From Cognataquiflexum gelatinilyticum (GTDB lineage: Bacteria > Bacteroidota > Bacteroidia > Cytophagales > Cyclobacteriaceae), in NCBI RefSeq assembly GCF_024813435.1, contig NZ_JANAEZ010000009.1, positions 62,001 through 126,000 on the forward strand: 64,000 nt of DNA. Reading direction: 5' to 3'. The notes beneath the pieces were generated by a model that saw only the letters and a program-made list of their open reading frames with translations, did not search any database and was not told the origin of the DNA. Shown here piece after piece: positions 50,074 to 59,217 of this stretch (position 1 is its first letter; each line of letters begins with the position of its first letter). The translations under genes and the position numbers were made by a program.

Positions 50074-52398
50074 ATGTCAAAAAATTTAGTAATAGTAGAG
50101 TCACCTGCCAAAGCGAAAACCATCGAAGGTTATCTCGGTAAGGATTTTAAGGTTGCCTCCAGTTATGGTCATGTCCGTGATTTGCCTAAAGGAGATCATG
50201 CTATTGATGTTAAGAACAAGTTTAAACCGACCTACGAAGTTACCCCTGACAAAAAAGATGTTATCAAGCAGCTAAAAAGTTTGGTTAAGGATGCAGAGAC
50301 AATCTATCTAGCAAGTGACGATGACCGCGAGGGGGAAGCCATTTCTTGGCATCTTAAGGAAGTTTTGAATTTGAAAGATGACCAAACAAAGAGAATTGTT
50401 TTTAGGGAAATCACAAAAAATGCAATCCTCAAAGCAATAGATAATCCAAGGAAAATCGATATAGACCTTGTCAATGCGCAACAAGCGCGCAGAATCCTTG
50501 ATAGATTGGTGGGTTTTGAACTATCCCCTATTCTTTGGAAAAAAATAAAAGCAGGACTTTCTGCAGGCCGGGTTCAATCTGTTGCTGTTAGGCTGATAGT
50601 GGAGAGAGAAAGGGAAATTGAAAAATTCAAATCGAAATCCTCTTATAAAATCACAGCAATATTTGACGTCAAAGGCAAAAGGCTTTCTGCAGAACTCCCC
50701 AAAAAATTTGATACTCAGGCTGAAGCAGAGGAGTTTTTAAAGAAATGCCTTTCTGCGGATTTTACGATTGAAAACCTTGAGAAAAAACCTGCAAAAAAAT
50801 CTCCCGCACCACCTTTTACAACTTCGACTCTTCAACAGGAAGCAAGTAGGAAATTGAGTTTTTCAGTTGCTCAGACCATGTCTGTGGCTCAAAAGCTCTA
50901 TGAAGCAGGAAAGATTACCTATATGCGTACAGATAGTGTAAACCTTTCTGAGGACGCTATCACTGCGGCAAAAAATGAAATCAATGCATCTTACGGTCCT
51001 GAATTTCATCAGCCACGAAAGTTTACCACAAAATCCGAAAGTGCTCAGGAAGCTCATGAAGCTATCAGACCCACTGATTTTTCCAAAAGTGAGGTCAACG
51101 GAGACAGAAACGAACAGCGTCTGTATGAGTTGATTTGGAAGCGTGCCATAGCTTCCCAAATGGCAGATGCACAGCTGGAAAGAACAATTGTAACTATCGG
51201 AATTTCTTCGACCAATGAGAAATTGATAGCTTCCGGCGAGGTGATCAAATTTGAGGGATTCCTGAAAGTGTATCTTGAAGATACTGACGACGAACCTGAG
51301 GATGAAGAAAATGGCAATAAAGGTTTGATCCCTCCTGTAAATATCGGTCAAAATCTGGATTTGGAGGAAATGAAGGGTAGAGAAACTTTCTCCAGACCTG
51401 CCCCAAGGTATACGGAAGCTTCTCTGGTGAAAAAATTAGAAGAAATGGGAATAGGAAGGCCTTCTACTTATGCTCCTACCATTTCTACGATCCAAAAGAG
51501 AGATTATGTAGCTAAGGAATCCCGTGAAGGAACCGATAGAAACTACGTTGAAATGAAAGTTGTCCAAGGTCAATTTTCAAAAGAAACCAAAAAAGAAATA
51601 ACGGGGGCGGATAAGAACAAGCTTTTCCCAACCAACATTGCTATGGTGGTCAATGATTTCCTTGTAGAGCATTTTCCCAATGTCATCGACTTTTCCTTTA
51701 CTGCCAAAGTTGAAAAAGAATTCGATGATATAGCCCATGGAGGACAGAATTGGGAGGACATGATCGAGGGATTTTATAGTAAATTCCACCTTAGGGTTGA
51801 AGAAACTGCCAATGTCGCCCGTGCTGATATTAACAGTGCACGTGAATTGGGCAAAGACCCCAAATCGGGAAAATCTGTATTTGCGAGACTTGGAAGATTT
51901 GGGCCATTGGTCCAGATAGGTGACCAAGATGATGATCAGAAGCAGTTTGCAAGTATGAAGAAGGGGCAGTTTATCGAGAATATTACCCTTGAGGAGGCTT
52001 TGGAACTTTTCAAATTGCCGAGAGAAGTGGGATATTTTGAAGATAAAAAGATCATTGCCGCTGTAGGTAAATTTGGCCCTTATCTCAGGCATGATGAAAA
52101 GTTTGTATCACTTGGAAAAGAACAAGACCCGATGACCATTACGGAGGATGAGGCCATCAAACTCATTGAGGACAAACGCGAAGCTGATGATAAAAAGCAT
52201 ATCAAAACTTTTGATGAAAATACAGAAATCCAAGTCCTGAACGGAAGATGGGGACCTTATATCAAGTTTGGAAAAAACAACTTCAAAATCCCTAAAGGAA
52301 AAGAAGCTGAAAGTCTTACTTACACTGAAACATTAGAAATAATTGAAAATCAACCTGACACAAAAAAGAAAGGTAAGTTTGCAAAAAAGAAAGCATAA
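50074..52398 (+). CDS. topA: DNA topoisomerase I
   Basis: 774 residues. TOPRIM domain at 1-120 with SKNLVIVESPAKAKTIEGYL and ASDDDREGEAISWHL (the DxD acid triad). The active-site Tyr is in ITYMRTDSVNLSEDA (~288). The C-terminal zinc fingers of the E. coli enzyme are absent and replaced by three short repeats (GRFGPLVQIGD, GKFGPYLRHDE, GRWGPYIKFGK) and a Lys-rich tail, usual in Bacteroidota. It relaxes negative supercoils. Followed by a terminator. Confidence 0.95.
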   Translation: MSKNLVIVESPAKAKTIEGYLGKDFKVASSYGHVRDLPKGDHAIDVKNKFKPTYEVTPDKKDVIKQLKSLVKDAETIYLASDDDREGEAISWHLKEVLNLKDDQTKRIVFREITKNAILKAIDNPRKIDIDLVNAQQARRILDRLVGFELSPILWKKIKAGLSAGRVQSVAVRLIVEREREIEKFKSKSSYKITAIFDVKGKRLSAELPKKFDTQAEAEEFLKKCLSADFTIENLEKKPAKKSPAPPFTTSTLQQEASRKLSFSVAQTMSVAQKLYEAGKITYMRTDSVNLSEDAITAAKNEINASYGPEFHQPRKFTTKSESAQEAHEAIRPTDFSKSEVNGDRNEQRLYELIWKRAIASQMADAQLERTIVTIGISSTNEKLIASGEVIKFEGFLKVYLEDTDDEPEDEENGNKGLIPPVNIGQNLDLEEMKGRETFSRPAPRYTEASLVKKLEEMGIGRPSTYAPTISTIQKRDYVAKESREGTDRNYVEMKVVQGQFSKETKKEITGADKNKLFPTNIAMVVNDFLVEHFPNVIDFSFTAKVEKEFDDIAHGGQNWEDMIEGFYSKFHLRVEETANVARADINSARELGKDPKSGKSVFARLGRFGPLVQIGDQDDDQKQFASMKKGQFIENITLEEALELFKLPREVGYFEDKKIIAAVGKFGPYLRHDEKFVSLGKEQDPMTITEDEAIKLIEDKREADDKKHIKTFDENTEIQVLNGRWGPYIKFGKNNFKIPKGKEAESLTYTETLEIIENQPDTKKKGKFAKKKA

Positions 52399-52401
52399 CT
52401 C

Positions 52402-52428
52402 AAAAGGGACTTAAAGTCCCTTTTTTTT
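52402..52428 (+). terminator. Terminator after topA
   Basis: AAAAGGGACTT pairs with AAGTCCCTTTT, followed by a run of eight T in all. Confidence 0.85.
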
Positions 52429-52519
52429 ATCCTTATAAAATTCTTTCTATTTTCTTTTTGTCATTTTTTTCTTGAGATTGAGTGCATTATCAGCCTTTCA
52501 CCTCAATCTGATTTTTGAA

Positions 52520-53212
52520 ATGAAAAAATTAGTGGTTCTTACCGGAGCAGGAATATCTGCGGAAAGCGGTATCAGTACTTTCCGTGACAGCGGCGGGCTT
52601 TGGGAAGGCCATGATGTGATGGAAGTTGCTTCTCCTGAAGGATGGAAAAAAAATCCTTCTCTTGTTCTTGATTTTTATAACAAAAGAAGAAAACAGGCAC
52701 TCACAGTGCATCCCAATAAAGCCCATTATGAACTTGCGCGCTTAGAGCAGTATTTTGATGTGACCATTATTACCCAAAATGTTGACAATCTCCATGAGCG
52801 GGCAGGCTCGTCCAAGATTATCCATCTCCATGGTGAACTTTTCAAATCTCAAAGTACCATAGATCCAAGGTTGGTTTACGAAATGAATGAATGGGAAATT
52901 AATTTGGGAGATGTGTGTGAAAAAGGAAGTCAATTAAGACCGTTCATTGTATGGTTTGGAGAAAGCGTTCCGATGATGGAGGTTGCCATCAATGCTACTT
53001 TGGATGCTGATATCTTTGCTGTTATAGGTACATCTTTGGCAGTTTATCCAGCTGCGAGTTTGATAGAATATAGCCCTGCCAATTCCTCAAAGTATATCAT
53101 TGATGTTAAAATCCCCCAAATATCATATTTTGGGAACCTTCGGAAAATAGAAGCTCCGGCGTCAATTGGAACAAAAATCATGTCTGAAGAAATTGTTTTG
53201 AAATATGTTTAA
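52520..53212 (+). CDS. cobB: NAD-dependent protein deacylase, sirtuin class III type
   Basis: 230 residues from the ATG at 52520, placing the first motif at the N-terminus; the frame from 52472 is an upstream extension. Motifs: GAGISAESGISTFRDSGGLW (~9-28), catalytic TQNVDNLHERAG and HLHGELF, then IVWFGESVP and GTSLAVYPAASL. The Zn-binding Cys pairs are missing in the short central domain, as in other CobB-like proteins of this kind. It removes acyl groups from Lys of proteins. It overlaps the start of the flavin monooxygenase gene by 8 bases. Confidence 0.9.
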   Translation: MKKLVVLTGAGISAESGISTFRDSGGLWEGHDVMEVASPEGWKKNPSLVLDFYNKRRKQALTVHPNKAHYELARLEQYFDVTIITQNVDNLHERAGSSKIIHLHGELFKSQSTIDPRLVYEMNEWEINLGDVCEKGSQLRPFIVWFGESVPMMEVAINATLDADIFAVIGTSLAVYPAASLIEYSPANSSKYIIDVKIPQISYFGNLRKIEAPASIGTKIMSEEIVLKYV

Positions 53213-54554
53213 AAAAGTAGCTGTCATAGGTGCAGGACCATCAGGTATCACGGCTTTGAAAAATTTATTGGACCAAGGCATCCCTGCTGTTGGATTTGAT
53301 AGAAATTCAGAGGTAGGAGGAAATTGGGTTTATTCTGAAAATGAAAGCCATTCAAGTGTCTTTGAAACCACACATATCATCAGTTCCAAAACCCTTTCCC
53401 AATATTCGGATTTTACTTTTGATGATTTTGACCCAACGGTTTCTGATTATCCTTCTCACGATGAATTGAGAAGGTACTTTCAGGCATACGCCAAGCATTT
53501 TGGGTTGATCAAACACATCAGGTTCAATACCATGGTTATCCACTGCGAATGGCTAGGCCAAGAAAAATGGGAAATCATAACCGAAACTGATGGAATAAAA
53601 AAAACTGAAGAGTTTTCAGATCTCGTCGTCTGCAACGGCCACCATTGGAATCCAAGGTGGCCAAATTACCCGGGGGAATTTACAGGGGAATTTTTGCATT
53701 CGCATTCATTCAAAAAAGCTGAGCCTTTCAAAGACAAAAGGGTTCTTGTCATAGGTGGTGGCAATTCCGCATGCGATGTCGCTGTCGAAACTAGTAGGGT
53801 CAGTAAAATGACCGCCATTTCTTGGAGGCGTGGTTATAGAATCATACCAAAGTTCTTTTTTGGGCAGCCTTCTGATAAAATCGGTGAAAGAAGTGCTTGG
53901 ATACCTTTAAAAATCAGAAGTTTCTTCTTTGATATTTTACTCAAAATAATGGTAGGTGATAACCACCTTTACGGTTTGCGAAAAGTGGAAAACAAATTCG
54001 GGGAAACCCACCCTACCATCAATGATGAACTGCTTTATAAAATCCGACATGGGAAAGTGAAACCTCGTCCTGATATAAAAAGACTGGAAGGGAAAAAAGT
54101 GATTTTTGAAGATGGTATAGAGGAAGTGTATGATACTGTCATTGCCTGCACCGGCTACTACCTCTCCCACCCTTTCTTTCATAAAAAGTTTATTGACTAC
54201 AGTTCAGGTCCGGTTCCACTTTACCTAAAGATGTTTCATCCCGAATTTCGAAATCTTTACTTTGTGGGTATGTTCCAACCTTTAGGCTGTATTTGGCCGG
54301 GAGCGGAATTACAGGCAAAGATTATGGCAAGAGAAATAGCCGGTAAATGGGTCAGGCCTTCCAATATCAAAGATCTCTGTGAAAAAGAAGTCTCACAGCC
54401 CCATTATAAACAGATTGATACACCTAGGCATACCATTACTGTGGATTTTCATGTATTTAAAAAGCAGCTGTTGAAATATCTGCCAAAGGATTACATTTCA
54501 AAAGAAAAAATTGAAACAGACCAAAAACCAATAGCAGTTCCATCTAATTCATAA
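53205..54554 (+). CDS. Flavin-containing monooxygenase
   Basis: 449 residues. FAD motif GAGPSGITALKNLL (~9-22) and EVGGNWVY; the FMO signature FTGEFLHSHSFKKAEPF (~160-176); the NADP motif VIGGGNSACDVAVE (~182-195); and a late ACTGYYLSHPFF. This is the class B flavin monooxygenase plan, used for N- or S-oxygenation of amines and thioethers. The gene overlaps the sirtuin by 8 bases and precedes a transporter gene, suggesting an operon handling an amine or amino acid. Confidence 0.9.
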   Translation: MFKKVAVIGAGPSGITALKNLLDQGIPAVGFDRNSEVGGNWVYSENESHSSVFETTHIISSKTLSQYSDFTFDDFDPTVSDYPSHDELRRYFQAYAKHFGLIKHIRFNTMVIHCEWLGQEKWEIITETDGIKKTEEFSDLVVCNGHHWNPRWPNYPGEFTGEFLHSHSFKKAEPFKDKRVLVIGGGNSACDVAVETSRVSKMTAISWRRGYRIIPKFFFGQPSDKIGERSAWIPLKIRSFFFDILLKIMVGDNHLYGLRKVENKFGETHPTINDELLYKIRHGKVKPRPDIKRLEGKKVIFEDGIEEVYDTVIACTGYYLSHPFFHKKFIDYSSGPVPLYLKMFHPEFRNLYFVGMFQPLGCIWPGAELQAKIMAREIAGKWVRPSNIKDLCEKEVSQPHYKQIDTPRHTITVDFHVFKKQLLKYLPKDYISKEKIETDQKPIAVPSNS

Positions 54555-54615
54555 GGCCTCTTTTCAAATTGTATATTCCACACCGCAAAACCCATATTTC
54601 AAAAATCCAACTGAA

Positions 54616-55947
54616 ATGAAAATCTCCTTCCCCCACCCTTTGATTATCATGCTAGTCTTTATAGGATTTGCTGCATTGCTGACCTATTTCGTCCCTGCAG
54701 GTTCCTATGACAGGATATTGGATGAAGCTACTGGTAGGGAAATTGTCGTTCAGGGTAGTTACCGGCATATTGAAAATAATCCTGTGAGTATTGGGAAAAT
54801 TTTTTTGAGTGTACCCGAGGGATTTATTGAAGGAGCAGATGTAGTAATATTGATTCTAATCATAGGTGGCGCTTTTTATGTGGTTGAAAAAACCGGGGCA
54901 TTCAGTAGTGGCTTGGAGGTTTTGATTTTCAGATTTAGCAAAGCAAAATCTTATCTCATCATAATCTTAGGAATCCTATTTGCTACCATGGGGAATTTGA
55001 GCGGATTTCAAGAGGAAGTAATTGCTATGGTACCCCTACTTATGGTGTTGGCTAACAAAATAGGTTACTCAAAAACGGCCGTGATTGCCTTCAGTTTGGG
55101 TTCAGCGGTAATTGGGGGTTCATTTGGCCCAACCAACCCTTTTGGGGTAATCATTGCGCAAAAAGTCGCGCAAGTACCGGTTTTTTCAGGTGGTTTGTTT
55201 CGTATGGTTTTTCTCATTTTGGCGCTTTCTTTTTGGATCGGTTATTTTATAAAAAACGGGAAAGACAAATCTCTTTCAGAAACTATCTCTGTCAAGGTTC
55301 CAAAAAAACTATCTAACATCCATGTATTGATTTTGATTCTTGTTGGCCTGACTTTTGGAATCATGGTATTCGGTTTGACCAATTGGGGATGGAATTACAA
55401 TGAAATGTCTGCAATATTCTTTGCATTGGGTTTGGCAGTTGGATTAATAGGCAATCTGGGAATCAACGGTACTGCAAGGGCTTATTCTGAAGGTTTTGGA
55501 GAAATGATATTTGCAGGTGTAATCGTTGGTATGGCTAGGAGTATTTATTTGGTTTTACAGGATGGACAGATTATAGATACCATAATACTTGGTTTATTCA
55601 GTCCTTTAGAAGGATTGCCGCTCAGTTTATCAGGTATTTTTATGTTGGCAGGACAATGCATCTTGCATATTCCTGTACCGAGTACTTCAGGCCAGGCTGT
55701 TCTGACTATGCCTTTGTTGGCTCCTATTGCTGATTTGATCGGTATGTCTAGACAAGTCGTTGTGTTAGCCTATCAATACGGAGCCGGATTGATGGATTTG
55801 GTGACACCGACAAACGGCGCATTGATGGCGATATTGGCCGCATCGGGCATTTCTTACAAAGAATGGATGAGGGTGGCGTGGAAACCGATTCTAATTTTGT
55901 TGCTCATTGGGTCCTCCAGTATCCTGTTTGCAATTGTTGTTTTCTGA
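54616..55947 (+). CDS. YfcC/ArcD-family membrane transporter
   Basis: 443 residues with about twelve membrane helices. The family start PHPLIIMLVFIGFAALLTYFV then PAGSYDRILDEATGREIVVQG is characteristic of the YfcC group of the C4-dicarboxylate/basic amino acid antiporter clan; also GGSFGPTNPFGVIIAQK and PVPSTSGQAVLTMP. Related transporters exchange or take up amino acids or short acids. It lies 61 bases after the flavin monooxygenase gene and may serve it with substrate. Confidence 0.85.
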   Translation: MKISFPHPLIIMLVFIGFAALLTYFVPAGSYDRILDEATGREIVVQGSYRHIENNPVSIGKIFLSVPEGFIEGADVVILILIIGGAFYVVEKTGAFSSGLEVLIFRFSKAKSYLIIILGILFATMGNLSGFQEEVIAMVPLLMVLANKIGYSKTAVIAFSLGSAVIGGSFGPTNPFGVIIAQKVAQVPVFSGGLFRMVFLILALSFWIGYFIKNGKDKSLSETISVKVPKKLSNIHVLILILVGLTFGIMVFGLTNWGWNYNEMSAIFFALGLAVGLIGNLGINGTARAYSEGFGEMIFAGVIVGMARSIYLVLQDGQIIDTIILGLFSPLEGLPLSLSGIFMLAGQCILHIPVPSTSGQAVLTMPLLAPIADLIGMSRQVVVLAYQYGAGLMDLVTPTNGALMAILAASGISYKEWMRVAWKPILILLLIGSSSILFAIVVF

Positions 55948-56081
55948 TATCAGATTTATTTTTAGCACAAATTAATTAACCTTTATCAGATCTGTTTTTA
56001 TTTGATTTTTCTTCTCAAAAAGCACCTTTAAATTATTAAATTTAAATAGTCACTATAAAATTTTTACTAAATCCTATCTAA

Positions 56082-57104
56082 ATGAAAAAGGTAACAATCA
56101 TCTCCATAGATGGAGGTGGCATCAGAGGGATAATTCCCGGGACTATCCTTGCACTAATTGAAAAAAAACTTCAAGATCAATTATCAGGTCCGGACGCCAG
56201 GCTCGTAGATTATATTGATTTTGTAGCAGGTACGAGTACAGGAGGAATATTGGGTTGCGGTATGCTTGTTCCTGATCCAAATAATCCAAGTAAGCCAAAA
56301 TATACTATGGCCGAAGTGGTTGAACTATATTTGCAAAACGGTCAGGAAATTTTCAGTAATCCGATATCTCAAAAAGTCAGGACTCTTTATGGTTTAAAGG
56401 ATGAGAAATTTTCAAATTCAAATTTGAAAAAAGCCCTTCGTGAATATTTTGGGGATACACTTTTGAGCCAACTGATCAGGCCTTGTTTATTTACATCCTA
56501 TGATATTGAAAATAGAAAGGCGAAGTTTTTCAAACATGGGAAAGCACGTGAAAATGAAGCGGATGATTTTTATGTAAGGGATTTGAGTTTAGCTACTTCC
56601 GCTGCCCCCACCTACTTTGAAACAGCACTGATCCAATCTAAATCTGCGGAATCCTTTCCGTTAATTGATGGAGGTGTTTTCGCTAATAATCCTGCGATGT
56701 GTGCTTATGCGGAGGTCAGAAAATGTATATTTGGCGACATTGCCAATCCTACTTCAAAAGATATGCTCATGCTCTCGATCGGTACCGGATCAGTCAAAAA
56801 ACCCATTCCATACAAAAAGGCAAAAAACTTTGGAATGGTAGAATGGATCAAGCCTTTGATAGATGTGATGATGTCAGGCAATTCAGAAACTGTTTCCCAT
56901 CAATTGGAATGGCTTTTTGATGCCGGGAACAATAATGAAGGCTATATCCGGTTGGAACCTGAAATAGGAAATGCCAATTCCGATTTAGCTGATGCGACAC
57001 CAAAAAATATGGCTGCATTAAAAAGAGCAGGTGAACAATTCGTGAAAAAAAATGAAGCCAAAATAGATGAATTGGTAAAGACACTGATTGAAAATAAATC
57101 CTAA
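56082..57104 (+). CDS. Patatin-like phospholipase
   Basis: 340 residues. The patatin set is complete: oxyanion hole IDGGGIRGIIPG (~10-21), nucleophile elbow GTSTGG (~51-56, Ser in the middle), and catalytic Asp in LIDGGVFANNPAM (~201). The sequence has no signal peptide or membrane segment, so it is cytoplasmic. It is like the plant patatin group and the CBASS effector CapV, but no cyclase or other CBASS gene is near. It may act on membrane lipids in normal turnover. The aldo-keto reductase gene follows after 19 bases. Confidence 0.88.
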   Translation: MKKVTIISIDGGGIRGIIPGTILALIEKKLQDQLSGPDARLVDYIDFVAGTSTGGILGCGMLVPDPNNPSKPKYTMAEVVELYLQNGQEIFSNPISQKVRTLYGLKDEKFSNSNLKKALREYFGDTLLSQLIRPCLFTSYDIENRKAKFFKHGKARENEADDFYVRDLSLATSAAPTYFETALIQSKSAESFPLIDGGVFANNPAMCAYAEVRKCIFGDIANPTSKDMLMLSIGTGSVKKPIPYKKAKNFGMVEWIKPLIDVMMSGNSETVSHQLEWLFDAGNNNEGYIRLEPEIGNANSDLADATPKNMAALKRAGEQFVKKNEAKIDELVKTLIENKS

Positions 57105-57123
57105 AACCTATAAATAATATAAA

Positions 57124-58143
57124 ATGAATATTAACGACCATCAACCTCTTCCAATGTACCGTGCTGATGAATCTAGATATGATTCCATGGAATATAGAAG
57201 GTGCGGTAAAAGTGGGGTCATGTTACCTATGATTTCCCTTGGATTATGGCATAACTTCGGACATAATGCTGATTTCAAAAATGCAAGAAATATTCTTCGT
57301 CAGGCATTTGACTTTGGAATCACACACTTTGATCTTGCCAATAACTATGGGCCTCCCTATGGATCTGCAGAAGAAACATTTGGAAGAATCATGGAAAAGG
57401 ATTTCAGACCTTATCGGGATGAATTGATAATTTCAACCAAAGCTGGATGGGATATGTGGCCGGGACCATATGGTAATCATGGATCGAGAAAGTATTTAAT
57501 CGCTTCCCTTGATCAAAGTCTGAAAAGGATGGGACTGGATTATGTTGACGTTTTTTATCACCATAGACCCGATCCGGGAACGCCACTTGAGGAAACAATG
57601 GGCGCTTTAGACCAAATTGTGAGACAGGGAAAAGCTTTGTATGCAGGTATTTCACAATACAATGCAGAAGACACTGCAAAAGCTTACAAGATTTTGAAAG
57701 AAATGGGAACTCCACTATTTATCCATCAACCTAGGTATAGTATGTTTGACAGATGGGTTGAAGGAGGCTTATTGGATGTTTTGGGAGAAAAAGGTATTGG
57801 ATCAATCGCATTTTCACCTTTGGAGCAAGGTATTTTGACTGACAAATACTTAAAAGGAATACCCGAAGACAGCAGGATTGCCAAAGACGGAAGGTATCTT
57901 AAAAAAAACCAAGTCTCTGATGAAGTGATCAGCAAAGTCCGAAGGCTTAATGATATTGCTTTAAATAGGGGGCAAAGTCTGGCACAAATGGCAATAGCAT
58001 GGCTGCTCAAAGATCCAAGGATTACAACTGTCCTAGTCGGAGTAAGCAAACCGGAGCAATTGGCAGAAAATGTCGAAGCAGTTAAAAACCTTAATTTCTC
58101 TTCCGAAGAATTGGAAAAAATAGAATTGATTCTAAAGAATTAA
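57124..58143 (+). CDS. Aldo/keto reductase, YghZ (glyceraldehyde 3-phosphate reductase) type
   Basis: 339 residues forming a TIM barrel. Catalytic Asp and Tyr lie in THFDLANNYGPPYGSAEETF (~62-81), the Lys in TKAGWDMWPGPYGNHGSRKY (~104-123) and His in DVFYHHRPDPGTP (~143). The insertion WPGPYGNHGS is typical of YghZ, which reduces L-glyceraldehyde 3-phosphate and methylglyoxal with NADPH. The gene is close to the patatin gene but functionally unrelated as far as I can tell. Confidence 0.9.
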   Translation: MNINDHQPLPMYRADESRYDSMEYRRCGKSGVMLPMISLGLWHNFGHNADFKNARNILRQAFDFGITHFDLANNYGPPYGSAEETFGRIMEKDFRPYRDELIISTKAGWDMWPGPYGNHGSRKYLIASLDQSLKRMGLDYVDVFYHHRPDPGTPLEETMGALDQIVRQGKALYAGISQYNAEDTAKAYKILKEMGTPLFIHQPRYSMFDRWVEGGLLDVLGEKGIGSIAFSPLEQGILTDKYLKGIPEDSRIAKDGRYLKKNQVSDEVISKVRRLNDIALNRGQSLAQMAIAWLLKDPRITTVLVGVSKPEQLAENVEAVKNLNFSSEELEKIELILKN

Positions 58144-58145
58144 AT

Positions 58146-58197
58146 AAAAAAACCACCGGATAGAACTGATTTAAATCCTCTCCGGTGGTTGATTTTT
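58146..58197. terminator. Bidirectional terminator between convergent genes
   Basis: AACCACCGGA at 58151-58160 pairs exactly with TCCGGTGGTT at 58181-58190 across a 20-base centre. A-run before and T-run after the stem. Confidence 0.8.
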
Positions 58198-58202
58198 TGT
58201 GC

Positions 58203-58994
58203 TTATCGGACAGCGTTTTCCAAAGTCGCCAAATAAATATATTTCTGTTCTCTAGCCTGTATCCCTTTTTCCATGGCAGCACGCTGCTCGGCTGTGGATT
58301 CCATGTCCTCATATTCTTGGGCATTGAAAAACTGTAAATAGTCTTTATACTTGTTCATGGTCAAGTGGGTATATTTTGCTTCACTTCCAAAAGGCAATGC
58401 AGTCCTGAGTAGACTCCAACTTCCCATCAATCCCTTTTCAATCCTATTTTGATGGATTTTCAAAAACACTTCTTTCTCAGCTTTTTCATACTCTTGGAAT
58501 TTACCTTCCACAGCTTTCATCATATCAAATGAAGCCAATGAACCTTTCTTGAGATGAAAGCTGTCTCTTGTCCTTGCAATTTCCTGCATGTAAGCCCTTT
58601 GTGCCAAATCCCTGCTACTTATAGCCGCATTGAATTTCTCAACTACCTGTTTTTCGGTGAGGTGGGGATATGCCACCATTGCATATTTGACCATGTCCTC
58701 ATCCTGAAGCCCGTTCATCATATTCACCGGGTTGTCAAAATAAGTGATGGTAATATATTGGAATTCACTTGGGTCGGCGCCTGATTGTAAAGCCCAAAAG
58801 TCCCATCCCTTTATTTTTTTATCATTGACAGCAGCCATGTATATTTTTTCCATAAAATCTTTGAATTCAATGAAATCATAAGTTTGGTTAGATTCCACTT
58901 TGATAAATTCAAATACCAGATACGTCGGTTCTTGGGCTTTTGCCATTGACATGGCCATAATCCCCATAAACAAGAAAATGCTTAATTTTTTCAT
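58203..58994 (-). CDS. Hypothetical exported protein with an internal duplication
   Basis: 263 residues. Signal peptide (LSIFLFMGIMAMSMAKA, cut near Gln-Glu). The mature protein seems to have two related halves, each starting from a long helix and ending in strands: half one has DFMEKIYMAAVNDKKIKGW then FQYITITYFD; half two has EYEKAEKEVFLKIHQNRIEKGL then AKYTHLTMNKYKD. This resembles paired ferredoxin-like (DABB/NIPSNAP-type) folds, a structural guess. No function known. Probably periplasmic. Confidence 0.65.
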   Translation of the reverse strand: MKKLSIFLFMGIMAMSMAKAQEPTYLVFEFIKVESNQTYDFIEFKDFMEKIYMAAVNDKKIKGWDFWALQSGADPSEFQYITITYFDNPVNMMNGLQDEDMVKYAMVAYPHLTEKQVVEKFNAAISSRDLAQRAYMQEIARTRDSFHLKKGSLASFDMMKAVEGKFQEYEKAEKEVFLKIHQNRIEKGLMGSWSLLRTALPFGSEAKYTHLTMNKYKDYLQFFNAQEYEDMESTAEQRAAMEKGIQAREQKYIYLATLENAVR

Positions 58995-59217
58995 AGTATT
59001 ATAATTTTGGGATTGAAGACTTAATGATAAGTATTTGATAAAATTTAGGAATTATATTTTGAAAATGATAATTTTTACTGCTGTTTTTTTCTATCATTTA
59101 TTAAATTGGTAAAATATTATCCAGTTAGGGAATAATTACCAAGATAAATCATTCTTGGTAATATGGATTAGGAATAAAAAACTGATATTATTACATTTTG
59201 GTACAAATTGGAATTAT

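Noticed and set aside
52520..53212. Sirtuin-type anti-phage NADase (ThsA/DSR)
   Set aside because: The protein is a 230-residue single-domain CobB-like deacylase without the extra effector or SLOG domain of those systems.
56082..57104. CapV-type CBASS phospholipase effector
   Set aside because: The patatin motifs fit, but there is no CD-NTase, ubiquitin-like or HORMA/TRIP gene beside it; an aldo-keto reductase and a transporter flank it, so a defence role is not supported.
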